This document shows positions 1-13,917 of a stretch of 64,000 nt of DNA, piece after piece. The notes under the pieces are model-generated. The model saw only the letters and a program-made list of their open reading frames with translations, searched no databases and was not told where the DNA came from. Every line of letters begins with the position of its first letter. Within the stretch, counting starts at the first letter, position 1. Source of the stretch: Mycolicibacterium moriokaense. Lineage in GTDB: Bacteria > Actinomycetota > Actinomycetes > Mycobacteriales > Mycobacteriaceae. A program made the translations under genes and the position numbers. The stretch covers positions 3,348,001-3,412,000 of the forward strand of contig NZ_AP022560.1 of the NCBI RefSeq assembly GCF_010726085.1, written 5' to 3'.

Positions 1-2040
<2,040 letters not shown>

Positions 2041-2098
2041 AGCCGTCCAGCCGCCGAAATCCGCGGGTGATCCACGTTCGGCCGCTAGGGTTCGTGAC

Positions 2099-2974
2099 GT
2101 GTTACCCCGCAGTGTGGTGCAGTGGCGCGACGGTGGCTCCTGGTTGAGCACCGCCGCCGGCCGAGTGTTCGTCCGTTCGGCGCCGGGCGAGGGTCCGACG
2201 ATCCTGCTGTTGCACGGCTACCCGTCCAGTTCCTACGACTACCGCGAGGTTGTTCCGCACCTCGGCGGCCGGGCGTGGGTGACGCTGGATTTCCCCGGCT
2301 TCGGGTTGTCGGACAAACCGCGACCGCACAACTACAGCCTGCTCGAGCAGGCCGACATCGTGGCGGAGGTGGTAGCCGCGACGACCTCAGGTCCGGTGGA
2401 GCTGATCGCGCACGACATGGGCACGTCGGTGGCCACCGAGCTGCTGGCGCGAGACCTACAGGGGCAGTTGCCATTCGAGCTGCAGCGCGCGGTGATCGGC
2501 AACGGGAGCGTCATCCTGCACCGGGCCAGCCTGCGGCCGGCGCAGAAGCTGCTTCGCGGCCCGCTGGGCCCGATTCTGGCGCGGCTGTCCAACGCGTCGT
2601 CCTACCAGCGCGAGTTCGCCAAGCTGTTCAGCGCCGATCACCCGATGAGCAAGCAGGAGGGGGAGGCGCAGTGGGCGCTCTGGTCGTACAACGACGGGCA
2701 CCGCATCCCGCACCGGCTCATCGCCTACCTCGACGAACGGGTCCGCTATGCCACGCGATGGCACGGCGCGGTACGGGACTGGCCCAAGCCGCTGAGTTTC
2801 CTGTGGGCGCTCGAGGATCCCGTCGCCACCACGCACGTGCTCGACGGACTTCGTGAGCTGCGGCCGGCGGCCGCCGTCGTCGAACTGCCCGGCGTCGGGC
2901 ACTACCCGCAGGTCGAGGTACCAGAACAGTTCACCCGTGCGGCGATGGCCCTGCTGTCAACCGCGTCGCACTAA
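2099..2974 (+). CDS. lipZ: Alpha/beta hydrolase, LipZ-like (epoxide hydrolase / haloalkane dehalogenase fold)
   Basis: 291-residue alpha/beta hydrolase starting at GTG 2099. Visible elements are the oxyanion-hole motif LLLHGYPSS, a nucleophile elbow AHDMGTS with Asp in the nucleophile position (as in epoxide hydrolases and haloalkane dehalogenases rather than Ser esterases), an acid in WALEDPVAT and the catalytic His in GVGHYPQVEVP. The substrate is unknown. Position directly after gcvP and overall likeness fit M. tuberculosis LipZ (Rv1834). It converges on the next gene, and the two stop codons overlap (TAA at 2972-2974 against TAG on the other strand at 2971-2973), so no spacer is left for a separate terminator. 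Confidence 0.85.
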   Translation: MLPRSVVQWRDGGSWLSTAAGRVFVRSAPGEGPTILLLHGYPSSSYDYREVVPHLGGRAWVTLDFPGFGLSDKPRPHNYSLLEQADIVAEVVAATTSGPVELIAHDMGTSVATELLARDLQGQLPFELQRAVIGNGSVILHRASLRPAQKLLRGPLGPILARLSNASSYQREFAKLFSADHPMSKQEGEAQWALWSYNDGHRIPHRLIAYLDERVRYATRWHGAVRDWPKPLSFLWALEDPVATTHVLDGLRELRPAAAVVELPGVGHYPQVEVPEQFTRAAMALLSTASH

Positions 2975-4932
2975 GCCAGGAGCGCTGTGATCGCGGACGT
3001 CAGCTCCGGGCCCGCCGAGCTGTTCAGGTTCTGATACTTGCCGCGGGTGGTCTGCGCCACCGCCTCCCACGTCGCGCGGTCGGCGTCGCCGCCGAAATCG
3101 ATCACGTTCACCGCGATGGGCCGGGCCGGGTCGAACGCGCCGCGGATGTAGTCCTGCAGACCCTGGCCGTTCAGCGTCCGGTCCGTATGCGGGCCCGTGG
3201 TGATGACCAGGACCGAATTCGGCTGGCCCTCACGGTAACTCGACTTGGCTTGTTCGTACGCCAGGCGCAGCGTGGTGAACGAGACCGCACCGCCGCTGGA
3301 GGCCGTCTGGTCAGTCAGCCCAGAGGCCAGCACGGCCGAGCGTGGCTTGCCGTCGAGCTGGTCGGACAGCGGTCCGATCGGAACCTGGGACTGGCCCTGG
3401 ACGCCGTCGAACGTCCACAATCCGATCGCGGAGTTCGGTGCGAGCGCCTGCAGTCGAGCGTTGAGCGCCTCGGTCACATTCGCCAGCCGTGAATTGTCGC
3501 CCTCGACGACCGGCATCGACTGGTCGAGCATGATGGTCACCGCCGGGCTTTCCGCGGGGGCGGTCAGCGCATCGGCGAGCGTGACGCGCATCGCGTTGTC
3601 GCCCACCGACAACGGCGCCGACAGGGGTGCGAAATCGGTGACATCGCTCGCCGGCGGGGTAGCGCCGTCGGTGCGGAAGCCCGCCTTCGCCAGTTCGGCC
3701 AACTGGTCCGGTTTGCGCATGAACCGCGCGAACTCGCTGGCGGCCGCCACCTGCTCCTGAGACAGCCAATCGCCGGCCAGCAGCGCCGTCGGGTAGTCCG
3801 CGACGGGAGCGGGGCCCGGTGGCAGCCACGACGTCACCGTGTCCTTGGCGTCGGACAGCGTGGTGCCGCGTTGGTAGAGCTGCTGCTCGGTGGTGACGAC
3901 GGCGTGTACGGGCGCGGCCGCGGGATCGGACGCCTCCAGCAGCGCGTCCATGGCCGTCGCGGTCTTCGTGTCCGCCAGCTTCGGCTGCCCGGCGACCAGT
4001 GCGCTCACCGCGCCGATACCCGAGGTCGGCGGTGCGCCTGCGGGTGCGGTCGCCGCCGCCACGGCCTCGGCCGCGAGGTAGGAGGCGTCGCTGTCGCCGG
4101 ACATCGGCAACGCCAACCGCAACGAGCCCCAGCCCGGCAGGCCAAGGCCGTCCAGGGCGGTGGGGTTGGTCTGCAGCGCCGGCAACGTGGCCCAGTTCTG
4201 TTGACTCAGCGCACCTTTGAGCTCTGGCCTGATCGCCAGCACGACGGGCGAGGTGACCAGCGATCGGGCGTCGCTGATCGTCTGCTCACCGGCACTGGCC
4301 TCGAGGCGCGCCGCCGAGATCGAACTGCCCGGAATCCACAGCGCGGGCCGCTCGCCAAGGTCGGAAGGCCACTTCTCGATGAATCCGTTGATCACCTGAT
4401 CGGAGTCGGCCGACGTCACGCCCACCTTCACACAGCGGTCACCCACAGGCGCGGCGCTTTGGTTGTACCGGTCGGCCAGGGTCGTGATCTGCTCGGCGAT
4501 GGACGGGTCCGCGACGACGGCGACGGCGAGGTCACCATCCACACACCGGGCCGCGGCGACATCACTGCGATCGGAGAGTGCGTCGCCGAAGAACCGCCAC
4601 AGGATGATCGCGCCGACCACCACGACGACGGCGACCAGGGCGACGATCACACCGACGCTGACGCCCCGGCGACGCGGCGTCACCGCGCGGTGGCTGCCGG
4701 TCCATTCACCGCTGTCCCAGCGCGGGCGACTGGGAGGCGGAGTGGTGGACGACCCGACGCGACGCAGGTCGAACCCCGACGGGTCGGATTCCGGTTCGTC
4801 GTCGGCGAATGCGTCGGCGTCGGATCCGTAGCTCGGCCGTGCATCGGCCTGGCGGAACCGCGCGGTCTCGGTTTCGTCGTGCTGCTCTTCGCCGGCCGAA
4901 TCCTCGGGGTCGGGAATGCTATGCCTGCCCAC
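2971..4932 (-). CDS. Membrane-anchored substrate-binding / von Willebrand factor A domain protein
   Basis: 653 residues from GTG 4932 (AAGGG five bases upstream). The first ~90 residues are acidic, Ser/Pro-rich and probably cytosolic. One membrane helix follows (VIVALVAVVVVVGAIILW, about residues 96-115). The extracytoplasmic part first resembles a solute-binding protein and then a C-terminal VWA domain with the MIDAS-like start MLDQSMPVVEG and ITTGPHTDRTLNGQG. It corresponds in position and design to Rv1836c, function unknown. It is separate from glcB by 38 bases and likely cotranscribed behind it. A role in envelope assembly or ligand binding is inference only. Confidence 0.8.
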   Translation of the reverse strand: MGRHSIPDPEDSAGEEQHDETETARFRQADARPSYGSDADAFADDEPESDPSGFDLRRVGSSTTPPPSRPRWDSGEWTGSHRAVTPRRRGVSVGVIVALVAVVVVVGAIILWRFFGDALSDRSDVAAARCVDGDLAVAVVADPSIAEQITTLADRYNQSAAPVGDRCVKVGVTSADSDQVINGFIEKWPSDLGERPALWIPGSSISAARLEASAGEQTISDARSLVTSPVVLAIRPELKGALSQQNWATLPALQTNPTALDGLGLPGWGSLRLALPMSGDSDASYLAAEAVAAATAPAGAPPTSGIGAVSALVAGQPKLADTKTATAMDALLEASDPAAAPVHAVVTTEQQLYQRGTTLSDAKDTVTSWLPPGPAPVADYPTALLAGDWLSQEQVAAASEFARFMRKPDQLAELAKAGFRTDGATPPASDVTDFAPLSAPLSVGDNAMRVTLADALTAPAESPAVTIMLDQSMPVVEGDNSRLANVTEALNARLQALAPNSAIGLWTFDGVQGQSQVPIGPLSDQLDGKPRSAVLASGLTDQTASSGGAVSFTTLRLAYEQAKSSYREGQPNSVLVITTGPHTDRTLNGQGLQDYIRGAFDPARPIAVNVIDFGGDADRATWEAVAQTTRGKYQNLNSSAGPELTSAITALLA

Positions 4933-4970
4933 AGAAGCCCTTGTGCTCGCTACGTCGACGGGTCATCGGA

Positions 4971-7166
4971 TCAAGCACCGTTGTTGGCTGCCTTAAATTC
5001 GCGGCGCCTGCGATGCAGGATCGGTTCGGTGTAGCCGTTCGGCTGCGCGGTGCCGGACAGGATCAGCTCCTGGGCGGCCTGGAACGCCACGCTGCCCTCG
5101 GGGTCCGGGGCCATCGGCCGGTAGTCCGCGTCCCCGGCGTTCTGCTCGTCGACGACCGCCGCCATCCGCCGCAGACTGGCCTTCACGTCGTCCTCGGTGA
5201 TCACACCGTGACGCAGCCAGTTCGCCAGCAGCTGGCTCGAGATACGAAGCGTCGCGCGGTCTTCCATCAGCGCGATGTTGTGGATGTCGGGCACCTTCGA
5301 GCAGCCGACGCCGGCGTCGATCCAGCGCACCACGTAGCCGAGGATGGACTGGCAGTTGTTGTCGACCTCTTCGCGGATCTCCTCGGGCGCCCAGGCGAGT
5401 TCCTTGCTGAGGGGGATGGTGAGCAGCTGGTCGATCGTGGTCCGGGTCTTACCCGCGAGCTCCTTCTGCACCGCGAACACGTCGACCTCGTGGTAGTGCA
5501 TGGCGTGCAGGGTGGCCGCCGTAGGCGACGGCACCCACGCGGTGGTGGCGCCGGCCTTGGGCTGACCGATCTTCTGCTCGACCATCTCGGCCATCAGGTC
5601 GGTCATCGCCCACATGCCCTTGCCGATCTGCGCGCGCCCGGAGAATCCGGTGGCCAGGCCGATGTCGACGTTCTGGTCCTCGTAGGCCAGGATCCACGGC
5701 TGCGTCTTCATGGCGCCCTTGCGGACCATCGGGCCCGCCTCCATCGACGTATGGATCTCGTCGCCCGTGCGGTCCAGGAAGCCGGTGTTGATGAACACCA
5801 CGCGGTCGGCGGCCGCCTTGATGCAGGCCTTGAGGTTCACCGTGGTGCGGCGCTCCTCGTCCATGATGCCGACCTTGATGGTGTTCGGCGGCAGCCCGAG
5901 GACGTCCTCGACACGGCCGAACAGCTCGACCGTGAACGCGACCTCTTCGGGGCCGTGCATCTTGGGCTTCACGATGTAGATCGAGCCGGTGCGGCTGTTG
6001 ACCTTCGGGCCGTTCTCATCGCCGGACTTCAGCCCGTGAATCGCGATCAGGCTGGTGAACAGCGCGTCCTGGATGCCCTCGGGCACCTCGTTACCGTCGA
6101 CGTCCACGATGGCGTCGTTGGTCATCAGGTGACCGACGTTGCGCACGAACAGCAGGCTGCGGCCGGGCAGCGTCAGCTGGCCCGCACCGTCCGGAGTGGT
6201 GTAGACGCGGTCCTCGTTGAGCACCCGGGTGAAGGTCTTGCCGTCCTTGCTCACCTCTTCGGCGAGGTCGCCGCGGTTCAGACCCAGCCAGTTGCGGTAA
6301 CCGAGCACCTTGTCGTCGGCGTCGACGGCGGCCACTGAGTCCTCGAAGTCCATGATCGTGGTGATCGCGGACTCCAGGACGACATCCTTGATGCCGGCCG
6401 GGTCGGTGGAGCCGACGGGGGAGTCGGGGTCGATCAGGACCTCGACATGCAGGCCGTGGTTGCGCAGCAGCACCGACCAGGACGGCGAGCCGAGTTCGCC
6501 GGTGTAGCCGACGAACTGCTCGGGCGTCGCGAGCCCGGTGGACACCCCGTCGCCCAGCGTGACGACCAGCCGGCCCTCGTCGATCTTGATGCCGGTGGCT
6601 TCGTTCCACGCGCCGGTGGCCAGCGGGGCGGCACCGTCGAGGAAGCGGCGGGCATACGCGATGACTTTGTCACCGCGGACCTTGTTGTAGCTGGTGCCCT
6701 TTTCGGCGCCGTCGTCCTCGGGGATGACGTCGGTGCCGTACAGCGCGTCGTACAGCGAGCCCCACCGGGCGTTCGCGGCGTTCAGCGCGAAGCGGGCGTT
6801 CAGGATCGGGACGACGAGCTGCGGGCCTGCGGTCGTGGTGATCTCGTCGTCGACGCCCGCGGTGGTGATGGTGAAGTCCTCGGGCTCGGGCAGCAGGTAC
6901 CCGATCTCGGTGAGGAACTCGCGGTAGGCCTCGGCGTCGATGGGCTCGATGACGCGCTGGCGGTGCCACTTGTCGATGCGGGCCTGCAGCTCGTCGCGCT
7001 TGGCCAGCAGCTCCTGGTTCTTGGGCGTCAGATCGGCGACGACCTTGTCCACGCCGGACCAGAAGGTGTCGGGATCGAGGCCGGTACCCGGCAGCGCCTC
7101 GCTGTTGATGAAGTCGTACAGCACCTGGGCAACACGCAGGTTGCCCACCTTCACGCGATCGGTCAT
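4971..7166 (-). CDS. glcB: Malate synthase G
   Basis: 731-residue malate synthase condensing glyoxylate with acetyl-CoA to malate, the second step of the glyoxylate bypass. Length and sequence match the monomeric G isoform (usually 720-740 residues). Recognisable stretches are [22 protein letters not shown]-type [39 protein letters not shown] and the C-terminal [26 protein letters not shown] catalytic Asp region. The start at 7166 is supported by a strong GGGAGGAAAT ribosome site. M. tuberculosis GlcB (Rv1837c) is the syntenic counterpart. No isocitrate lyase is present in the window. Confidence 0.97.
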   Translation of the reverse strand: MTDRVKVGNLRVAQVLYDFINSEALPGTGLDPDTFWSGVDKVVADLTPKNQELLAKRDELQARIDKWHRQRVIEPIDAEAYREFLTEIGYLLPEPEDFTITTAGVDDEITTTAGPQLVVPILNARFALNAANARWGSLYDALYGTDVIPEDDGAEKGTSYNKVRGDKVIAYARRFLDGAAPLATGAWNEATGIKIDEGRLVVTLGDGVSTGLATPEQFVGYTGELGSPSWSVLLRNHGLHVEVLIDPDSPVGSTDPAGIKDVVLESAITTIMDFEDSVAAVDADDKVLGYRNWLGLNRGDLAEEVSKDGKTFTRVLNEDRVYTTPDGAGQLTLPGRSLLFVRNVGHLMTNDAIVDVDGNEVPEGIQDALFTSLIAIHGLKSGDENGPKVNSRTGSIYIVKPKMHGPEEVAFTVELFGRVEDVLGLPPNTIKVGIMDEERRTTVNLKACIKAAADRVVFINTGFLDRTGDEIHTSMEAGPMVRKGAMKTQPWILAYEDQNVDIGLATGFSGRAQIGKGMWAMTDLMAEMVEQKIGQPKAGATTAWVPSPTAATLHAMHYHEVDVFAVQKELAGKTRTTIDQLLTIPLSKELAWAPEEIREEVDNNCQSILGYVVRWIDAGVGCSKVPDIHNIALMEDRATLRISSQLLANWLRHGVITEDDVKASLRRMAAVVDEQNAGDADYRPMAPDPEGSVAFQAAQELILSGTAQPNGYTEPILHRRRREFKAANNGA

Positions 7167-7218
7167 ATTTCCTCCCTCGCCTGCAAAGGCGCGTCGAACG
7201 CAGTGCCGTCGATCCAGC

Positions 7219-8139
7219 TTACCCGCGGGTAATCGCAGCTATTCCTGCGCTCACCGGTGCAGCGTCTCCGCGGACCACCAAGGCTGCGAGCAGGTCGTCG
7301 CACCGCTGCACAAGCCGCTCCCGCAGCGGCGCCGCCCGGTCGGCAACCTGCTGCTGGATCCGCACGTATTCGGCCCGTCCCGCCGGTGTCTCGATGGCGA
7401 TCGGCTCGAATCCGTAGTCGTGAAGATCGTAGGGGCTGGCCCGCATGTCGAGTTCACGGGCCTGCGCCGCCACGTCGAGGCAGTCCATTACCAACGTCGA
7501 ATCGACAAGTGGCCCCAGCTTGTAGGCGTACTTGTAGCAATCCATCGCCGCGTGCAGGCAGCCCGGCTGCTCCGAGCGGACCTGGCCGTCGCGGGTCAGC
7601 TGCTCACTGTTGAGCTCGGTCGCCGGCTCGGTGAAGAACCGGAAGGCGTCGAAGTGGCTGCACCGCAACGGCATCGACTCGACCACCGCATCCGTGCCTT
7701 CGGTACCCAAGCGCAGCGGCACGCGGTCATGGCGAACGGTCCGCGCCCGGTACACCATCGCCCACTCGTGCAACCCGAAGCAGTTCAGCCGCGCCGGCCG
7801 CGACGCGGTCGCGCGCAACAGCCCGGCGATGAACCGCACGGTCTCCGCGCGGCCCCGGAGGTAGTCCAGGGTGACGCTCACCCCGTGCGGTGCGCGGCCG
7901 TAGCCGGTGCGGCCCAGATAGCGAGTCGCGGAGTCACCCGCGAGCACCACTCCGAAACCCGGGTGCCACTTCCGCAGTTGTCGTGGCCGCAGGCTGTAGT
8001 AGGTGAACAGGAAATCCCATACGGGATGGGGCTCGCCTGCCGGTGAGCGGTAGACCCGCAGGAAGTCGTCGACGCGTTCCCGGTGCCGCTGCGCTCGGGC
8101 GGTCCAGTCGCCCTCGTCGAACACGAGGGCGTCAGACAC
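7219..8139 (-). CDS. Conserved actinobacterial protein, often auto-annotated as 3-methyladenine DNA glycosylase
   Basis: 306 residues from GTG 8139. The start is fixed by an 8-base overlap with the stop of the upstream CBS gene, so a longer N-terminal extension in this frame is only antisense shadow. It begins [20 protein letters not shown] and carries [28 protein letters not shown]. This family is widespread in actinobacteria and I recall it being labelled 3-methyladenine DNA glycosylase in many genomes, but I see no helix-hairpin-helix/Gly/Asp motif to support that, so the function should be regarded as unknown. Several Cys and His residues in the middle ([36 protein letters not shown]) could bind metal. 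Confidence 0.7.
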   Translation of the reverse strand: MSDALVFDEGDWTARAQRHRERVDDFLRVYRSPAGEPHPVWDFLFTYYSLRPRQLRKWHPGFGVVLAGDSATRYLGRTGYGRAPHGVSVTLDYLRGRAETVRFIAGLLRATASRPARLNCFGLHEWAMVYRARTVRHDRVPLRLGTEGTDAVVESMPLRCSHFDAFRFFTEPATELNSEQLTRDGQVRSEQPGCLHAAMDCYKYAYKLGPLVDSTLVMDCLDVAAQARELDMRASPYDLHDYGFEPIAIETPAGRAEYVRIQQQVADRAAPLRERLVQRCDDLLAALVVRGDAAPVSAGIAAITRG

Positions 8140-9196
8140 GGTGGGTCCCGTCCCGCACGGTGCCGACGAGGTCCTCGACCAGGTCCTCCAGCGCGACCAT
8201 CGCCGACACGCTGCCGTCGGGTGCGGTGAGCAGCGCCAGGTGGGCGTTGTCCCGCCGCAGCCTCGAGAGCGCGTCGGGCAACGACATCGACGCCGGAACC
8301 CGCGGCAGCGGCCGCACCATCGAGGCGTCCAGCACGGCGTCATCCTTGCGAGGGTCGTCGACCAGCGGCAGGACGTCCTTGATGTGCAGATACCCGACGA
8401 GCTCGCCGGACAGGCCGCTGACGGGGAAGCGTGAGTAGCCGGTTTCGGCGAGTGCCTCCTCGATCGCCGCCAGCGTGGGTCCGCAGCCCTCACGCGCGAC
8501 CGGGACGGTGCGGATCTGGTCGAGCGGCATCGCCACATCGCTGGCGACACGGTTGCGGATCTGCAGTGCACGCGTCAGCCGGTTGTGCTCCTCCTGGTCG
8601 AGGAGGCCCTCCGACACCGACTCGGCGATCATCTCGGACAGCTCGACGGTCGACACCGTGACATCGAGCTCGTCCTTCGGTTCGACGCCCATGGCGCGCA
8701 ACGTGATGTTGGCGCACCCGTTGTAGAAGGCGACGAACGGGCGGGCCAGCCGGATGTAGACCAGGTAGACCGGGATCAGCAGCATCGCCGCCGACTCCGG
8801 TCCGGCGATCGCGATGTTCTTCGGCACCATCTCGCCGAGCAACACGTGCAGCGTCACCACGACGGCCAACGCGACGAAGAACGACACGGTGTGCAGCACC
8901 GAATCCGGAATGCCGAACAGGTCGAACGGCTTCTCCAGCAGATGTGCGACCGCAGGCTCGCCGACCCGGCCCAGCAGGATCGAGCAGACGGTGATGCCCA
9001 GCTGGGCGCCGGCAAGCATCAACCCCAGGTTCTCGCCGGCGCGGATGACGGTCACCGCACTCTTCTTGCCCTGTTCGGCCAGCGCTTCGAGCCGGTCGCG
9101 GCGCGCCGAGATCAACGCGAACTCCGAAGCGACGAAGAACGCGTTCGCGCCGAGCAGCAGCACGGTGAGCAGCACGCCGAAGATGTCGCCGCCCAT
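8132..9196 (-). CDS. CNNM/HlyC-type transmembrane protein with CBS pair, lacking the C-terminal transporter-associated domain
   Basis: 354 residues. An N-terminal DUF21/CNNM membrane domain (about residues 1-190, with hydrophobic helices starting VLLTVLLLGANAFFVASEFAL) is followed by a CBS-domain pair (DVAMPLDQIRTVPV and DAVLDASMVRPLPRVPASM). The protein ends right after the CBS pair, without the CorC_HlyC C-terminal domain carried by its upstream neighbour. CNNM proteins are linked to Mg2+/Co2+ homeostasis. The ATG at 9196 overlaps the stop of the upstream paralogue (ATGA), so the two are translationally coupled and may work as a heteromer. Equivalent to Rv1841c by position. Confidence 0.88.
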   Translation of the reverse strand: MGGDIFGVLLTVLLLGANAFFVASEFALISARRDRLEALAEQGKKSAVTVIRAGENLGLMLAGAQLGITVCSILLGRVGEPAVAHLLEKPFDLFGIPDSVLHTVSFFVALAVVVTLHVLLGEMVPKNIAIAGPESAAMLLIPVYLVYIRLARPFVAFYNGCANITLRAMGVEPKDELDVTVSTVELSEMIAESVSEGLLDQEEHNRLTRALQIRNRVASDVAMPLDQIRTVPVAREGCGPTLAAIEEALAETGYSRFPVSGLSGELVGYLHIKDVLPLVDDPRKDDAVLDASMVRPLPRVPASMSLPDALSRLRRDNAHLALLTAPDGSVSAMVALEDLVEDLVGTVRDGTHRV

Positions 9197-10557
9197 CAGC
9201 TCTCATCTCCCGCGCCACGCCGGCCGAGTTCGGTCAGCTCGAGCAGGTCGATGCGCCTGCCGTCCATACGAACCACGGTGGCCAGCCATCGGACCGGATC
9301 GTCCAGCGCGACACCGTCGGGATCGAACGCCGTCAGCTCCACCGACTCGGCCTGCTCGGGAATGTGCCCGAGCTTCTCCAGCACCAGCCCGCCGATCGTT
9401 TCGTAATCACCTTCTGGCGCACGGAAACCCGTCGCTTCGGCGACCTCGTCGATGCGCAGCAGCCCAGACACCTGCCAGCCCTTGCCCGCGGGGACCACGT
9501 CTGGCGGTTCGACGTCGTGCTCGTCGCGCACATCGCCGACGATCTCCTCGATGAGGTCCTCCATGGTGACCATCCCCGCGGTGCCGCCGTATTCGTCGAC
9601 GACGAGCGCGGTCTGCAGGCCGTTGGCCCGGATCTGAGTCATCACCGCGTCGCCGTCGAGGGTGGACGGCACCTTGGCGACGGGCAGCGCCAGGCTGGCC
9701 AACGGCGTGGTGCTCCGCCGCTCCGGAGGCACCTCGAACACCTGCTTGACGTGTGCGATGCCGATGGTCTCGTCGAGGTCGCCCTGGATGATCGGGAACC
9801 GTGAGTGGCCGGTCTTGATGGCGGCGGCCACCAGGTCGGCGGCGGTGTCGTCGGATTCCAGCGCCTCGATCTTCGCCCGCGGGGTCATCAGTTCCTCGGC
9901 GGTGCGCTCACCGAACTGCAGGGACCGGTCGACGAGGATCGCGGTGGCCGGGTCCAGCGCACCGCTGCGCGCCGAGCTGCGCACCAGCGACACCAGCTCC
10001 TGCGGGGAGCGCGCCGAACGAAGCTCCTCCGCGGGCTCGATGCCCAGCCGCCGCAGGATCCAGTTGGCGGTGCCATTGGTCAGCCGGATCAGCGGGGTGA
10101 ACAGCGTCGAGAACAGCAGCTGCGGCCCCGCCGACCAGCGTGCCGTCTGCACCGGCCTGGCGATCGCCAGGTTCTTCGGCACCAGCTCGCCGAACACCAT
10201 CGACAGCGAGGTGGCGATCACCACGGCGAAGAACAACGCGAGTCCGCCCGCGAACCGACCGGGCACGCCGATGGCGTCGAGGCCGGGCCGAATCAGCCGC
10301 CCCACGACGGGTTCGGCCAGGTAGCCGGTCGCCAGCGTGGTGATCGAGATGCCCACCTGTGCGCCGGAGAGCTGGAACGACAACGTGCGGTGGGCCCGCT
10401 GCACCATCAGGTCACGACGGTTGCCGCTGCGCGCGTTGGCATCGACCGTGCTCCGTTCGAGTGCGGTCAGCGAAAACTCCGCGGCGACGAACACCGCGGT
10501 GCCGATGGTCAGCAGGATGATGGCGGCGATGGAGAGCAGCGAGGTGGCGAGGGTCAT
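9196..10557 (-). CDS. CNNM/HlyC-type transmembrane protein with CBS pair and CorC_HlyC domain
   Basis: 453 residues: an N-terminal membrane domain (DUF21, about 1-200), a CBS pair ([17 protein letters not shown] and [18 protein letters not shown]), then the CorC_HlyC region ([20 protein letters not shown], followed by [14 protein letters not shown]). This is the full CNNM/CorC architecture of putative divalent-cation efflux regulators. It is the first gene of a coupled pair with its shorter paralogue (TGA at 9196-9198 overlapping the next ATG). The 205 bases upstream to guaB1 carry no gene that I can see. Rv1842c is the syntenic homologue. Confidence 0.9.
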   Translation of the reverse strand: MTLATSLLSIAAIILLTIGTAVFVAAEFSLTALERSTVDANARSGNRRDLMVQRAHRTLSFQLSGAQVGISITTLATGYLAEPVVGRLIRPGLDAIGVPGRFAGGLALFFAVVIATSLSMVFGELVPKNLAIARPVQTARWSAGPQLLFSTLFTPLIRLTNGTANWILRRLGIEPAEELRSARSPQELVSLVRSSARSGALDPATAILVDRSLQFGERTAEELMTPRAKIEALESDDTAADLVAAAIKTGHSRFPIIQGDLDETIGIAHVKQVFEVPPERRSTTPLASLALPVAKVPSTLDGDAVMTQIRANGLQTALVVDEYGGTAGMVTMEDLIEEIVGDVRDEHDVEPPDVVPAGKGWQVSGLLRIDEVAEATGFRAPEGDYETIGGLVLEKLGHIPEQAESVELTAFDPDGVALDDPVRWLATVVRMDGRRIDLLELTELGRRGAGDES

Positions 10558-10762
10558 GCCGAGAGTCCTCGCGTCCTCGCCGGTAGTGAGCCGGGCCTTC
10601 CGCCCGGCCGACTAGAAGAGGGCTCGGCGTCGGGCGGTTCGTCGCCGGGCCGCTCGGCCCGGAAGCTCGCGGCCTCAACGGGTGCCTGCGGCACAGGGTC
10701 CCTTTCGAGTAGGCGCTGAAAAAGTGAGCTCTATGGTAGCCCGTCGCGGCAGGCCAAGGGGC

Positions 10763-12211
<1,449 letters not shown>

Positions 12212-12288
12212 CTAGTTGCCGCCGAGACATGCGCCACATGCGTCGAGACTGGGTGTGACGACGTCGGCGATACGGGTCAGCGCCGGTT

Positions 12289-12334
12289 GTAACCGCACGG
12301 CGGGAATTCGGCCGCGATCGCACCATGGCGTTAC
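12289..12334. repeat. 46-base imperfect palindromic intergenic element, copy 1
   Basis: Between gnd and guaB1. It begins GTAACCGCACGG and ends CCATGGCGTTAC, so the two ends are roughly inverted copies of each other. A second element of exactly the same length sits downstream of lon (41860-41905). In one orientation the two agree at about 33 of 46 positions by hand count, including an 18-base block GTAACGCCATGGYGCGAT. It may end the gnd transcript or be a dispersed palindromic repeat. No U-tract follows it. Confidence 0.55.
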
Positions 12335-12402
12335 GCCCGTCGCCGGTATCGGCGCAAAGACGCAGAATCCGCCCGCAGTCTCGGCGAAATAGGCAGGCGT
12401 CC

Positions 12403-13863
12403 CTAGGCCTCGATCTCGCTGCGATCCCCGCTCCACAGTGTGTGGAACCGCGCGCTCGGGTCGGCATCGATGCGGCCATACGTATGCGCACCGAAGAAGT
12501 CGCGCAGGCCCTGCGTGAGCGCGGCGGGCAGCCGTTCCGTGCGCAGCCCGTCGTAGTACGACAACGCCGAGGAGAAGCCCGGGATCGGGATGCCCAGCTC
12601 GGTCGCGGTCACCACGACACGACGCCAGCTGTCGATCGCCGACTCGATGGCGCTGCGGAAGTACGGCGCCACGATCAGCGTCGGCAGCTCGGGGTTCTCG
12701 TCGAACGCCTCCTTGATGCGATTGAGGAACTTCGCCCGGATGATGCAGCCGCCGCGCCAGATCGTCGCCATATCGCCGGGGTTGATACCCCAGTTGTATT
12801 CCGCACTGCCCGCCTGGATCTGATTGAAGCCCTGCGCGTAGGCGATGATCTTCGATGCGTACAGCGCCTTGCTGACATCATCGATGAATTGCTCTGCATC
12901 ACTGGGCTTCTCGCCGAGATCGCCGGATGCCAAACCCGTCGTTGCTTTGCGCTGGGCGACCGAGCCCGACAGCGCGCGAGCGAACACCGCCTCGGCGATC
13001 CCCGTCACGGGCACCCCGAGGTCCAGCGCCGACTTCACCGTCCACCGGCCGGTGCCCTTCTGCTCGGCCTCGTCGAGGATCAGGTCGACGAGCGGCTTGC
13101 CCGTCTTGGCGTCCGTCTGCCGCAACACCTCCGCCGTGATCTCGATGAGGAAGCTGTCCAGGTCGCCCTTGTTCCATTCGGCGAACACATCGGCGATCTC
13201 GGGCGCCGTCAGGCCCAATCCGTCACGCAGCAGCTGGTAGGCCTCGCCGATGAGCTGCATGTCCGAGTACTCGATGCCGTTGTGCACCATCTTCACGAAG
13301 TGCCCGGCGCCGTCGGGACCGATGTGGGTGCAGCAGGGCACCCCGTCGACGTGCGCGGAGATCTCCTCCAGGAGCGGTCCGAGCGACTTGTAGGACTCGG
13401 CGGGCCCGCCGGGCATGATCGACGGCCCCTTCAAGGCACCTTCCTCCCCGCCGGAGATGCCTGCGCCGACGAAGTGCAGCCCGCGCTCGCGGATCGCCTT
13501 CTCCCGACGGATGGTGTCGGTGTAGAGCGCGTTGCCGCCGTCGATGATGATGTCGCCTTCCTCCATCGCGTCGGCGAGCTCGTTGATCACGGCGTCGGTT
13601 GCTTCGCCGGCTTTGACCATGATGATCACCCGGCGCGGTTTCTCAAGGGCGGCAAGGAATTCGGGAATGGTTTCGCTGCGGATGAACTTGCCCTCCGAGC
13701 CGTGTTCGGCCAACAGCGCGTCGGTCTTGGCGACGGACCTGTTGTGCAGCGCCACGGTGTACCCGTGGTGTGCGAAGTTGCGCGCCAGGTTGGATCCCAT
13801 CACGGCGAGGCCGGTGACCCCGATTTGAGCGGTTCCGTTCGTGGGATTCTCAGACGAGCTCAT
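12403..13863 (-). CDS. gnd: 6-phosphogluconate dehydrogenase (decarboxylating), NADP-type
   Basis: 486 residues, the usual length for the long (homodimeric) 6PGDH. It oxidatively decarboxylates 6-phosphogluconate to ribulose 5-phosphate in the pentose phosphate pathway. The N-terminal Rossmann fold has GLAVMGSNLARNFAHHGY and the HNRS loop expected for NADP preference. The substrate signature DGGNALYTDTIRREK, GAGISGGEEGALKGPSIMPGG, the catalytic Lys region HFVKMVHNGIEYSDMQ and the C-terminal tail RTERLPAALTQGLRDFFGAHTY are all present. Counterpart of gnd1 (Rv1844c). The pentose-phosphate product pool also feeds the phosphoketolase encoded near 32-34 kb. Confidence 0.97.
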   Translation of the reverse strand: MSSSENPTNGTAQIGVTGLAVMGSNLARNFAHHGYTVALHNRSVAKTDALLAEHGSEGKFIRSETIPEFLAALEKPRRVIIMVKAGEATDAVINELADAMEEGDIIIDGGNALYTDTIRREKAIRERGLHFVGAGISGGEEGALKGPSIMPGGPAESYKSLGPLLEEISAHVDGVPCCTHIGPDGAGHFVKMVHNGIEYSDMQLIGEAYQLLRDGLGLTAPEIADVFAEWNKGDLDSFLIEITAEVLRQTDAKTGKPLVDLILDEAEQKGTGRWTVKSALDLGVPVTGIAEAVFARALSGSVAQRKATTGLASGDLGEKPSDAEQFIDDVSKALYASKIIAYAQGFNQIQAGSAEYNWGINPGDMATIWRGGCIIRAKFLNRIKEAFDENPELPTLIVAPYFRSAIESAIDSWRRVVVTATELGIPIPGFSSALSYYDGLRTERLPAALTQGLRDFFGAHTYGRIDADPSARFHTLWSGDRSEIEA

Positions 13864-13917
13864 ACGGGCAGCCTTTCGTTTTTTGTTGTGCAGAACCGGG
13901 CTACTACAGAAGAACGC

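Noticed and set aside
7219..8139. 3-methyladenine DNA glycosylase
   Set aside because: Known only as an inherited annotation; no DNA-glycosylase motif seen, so function left open.
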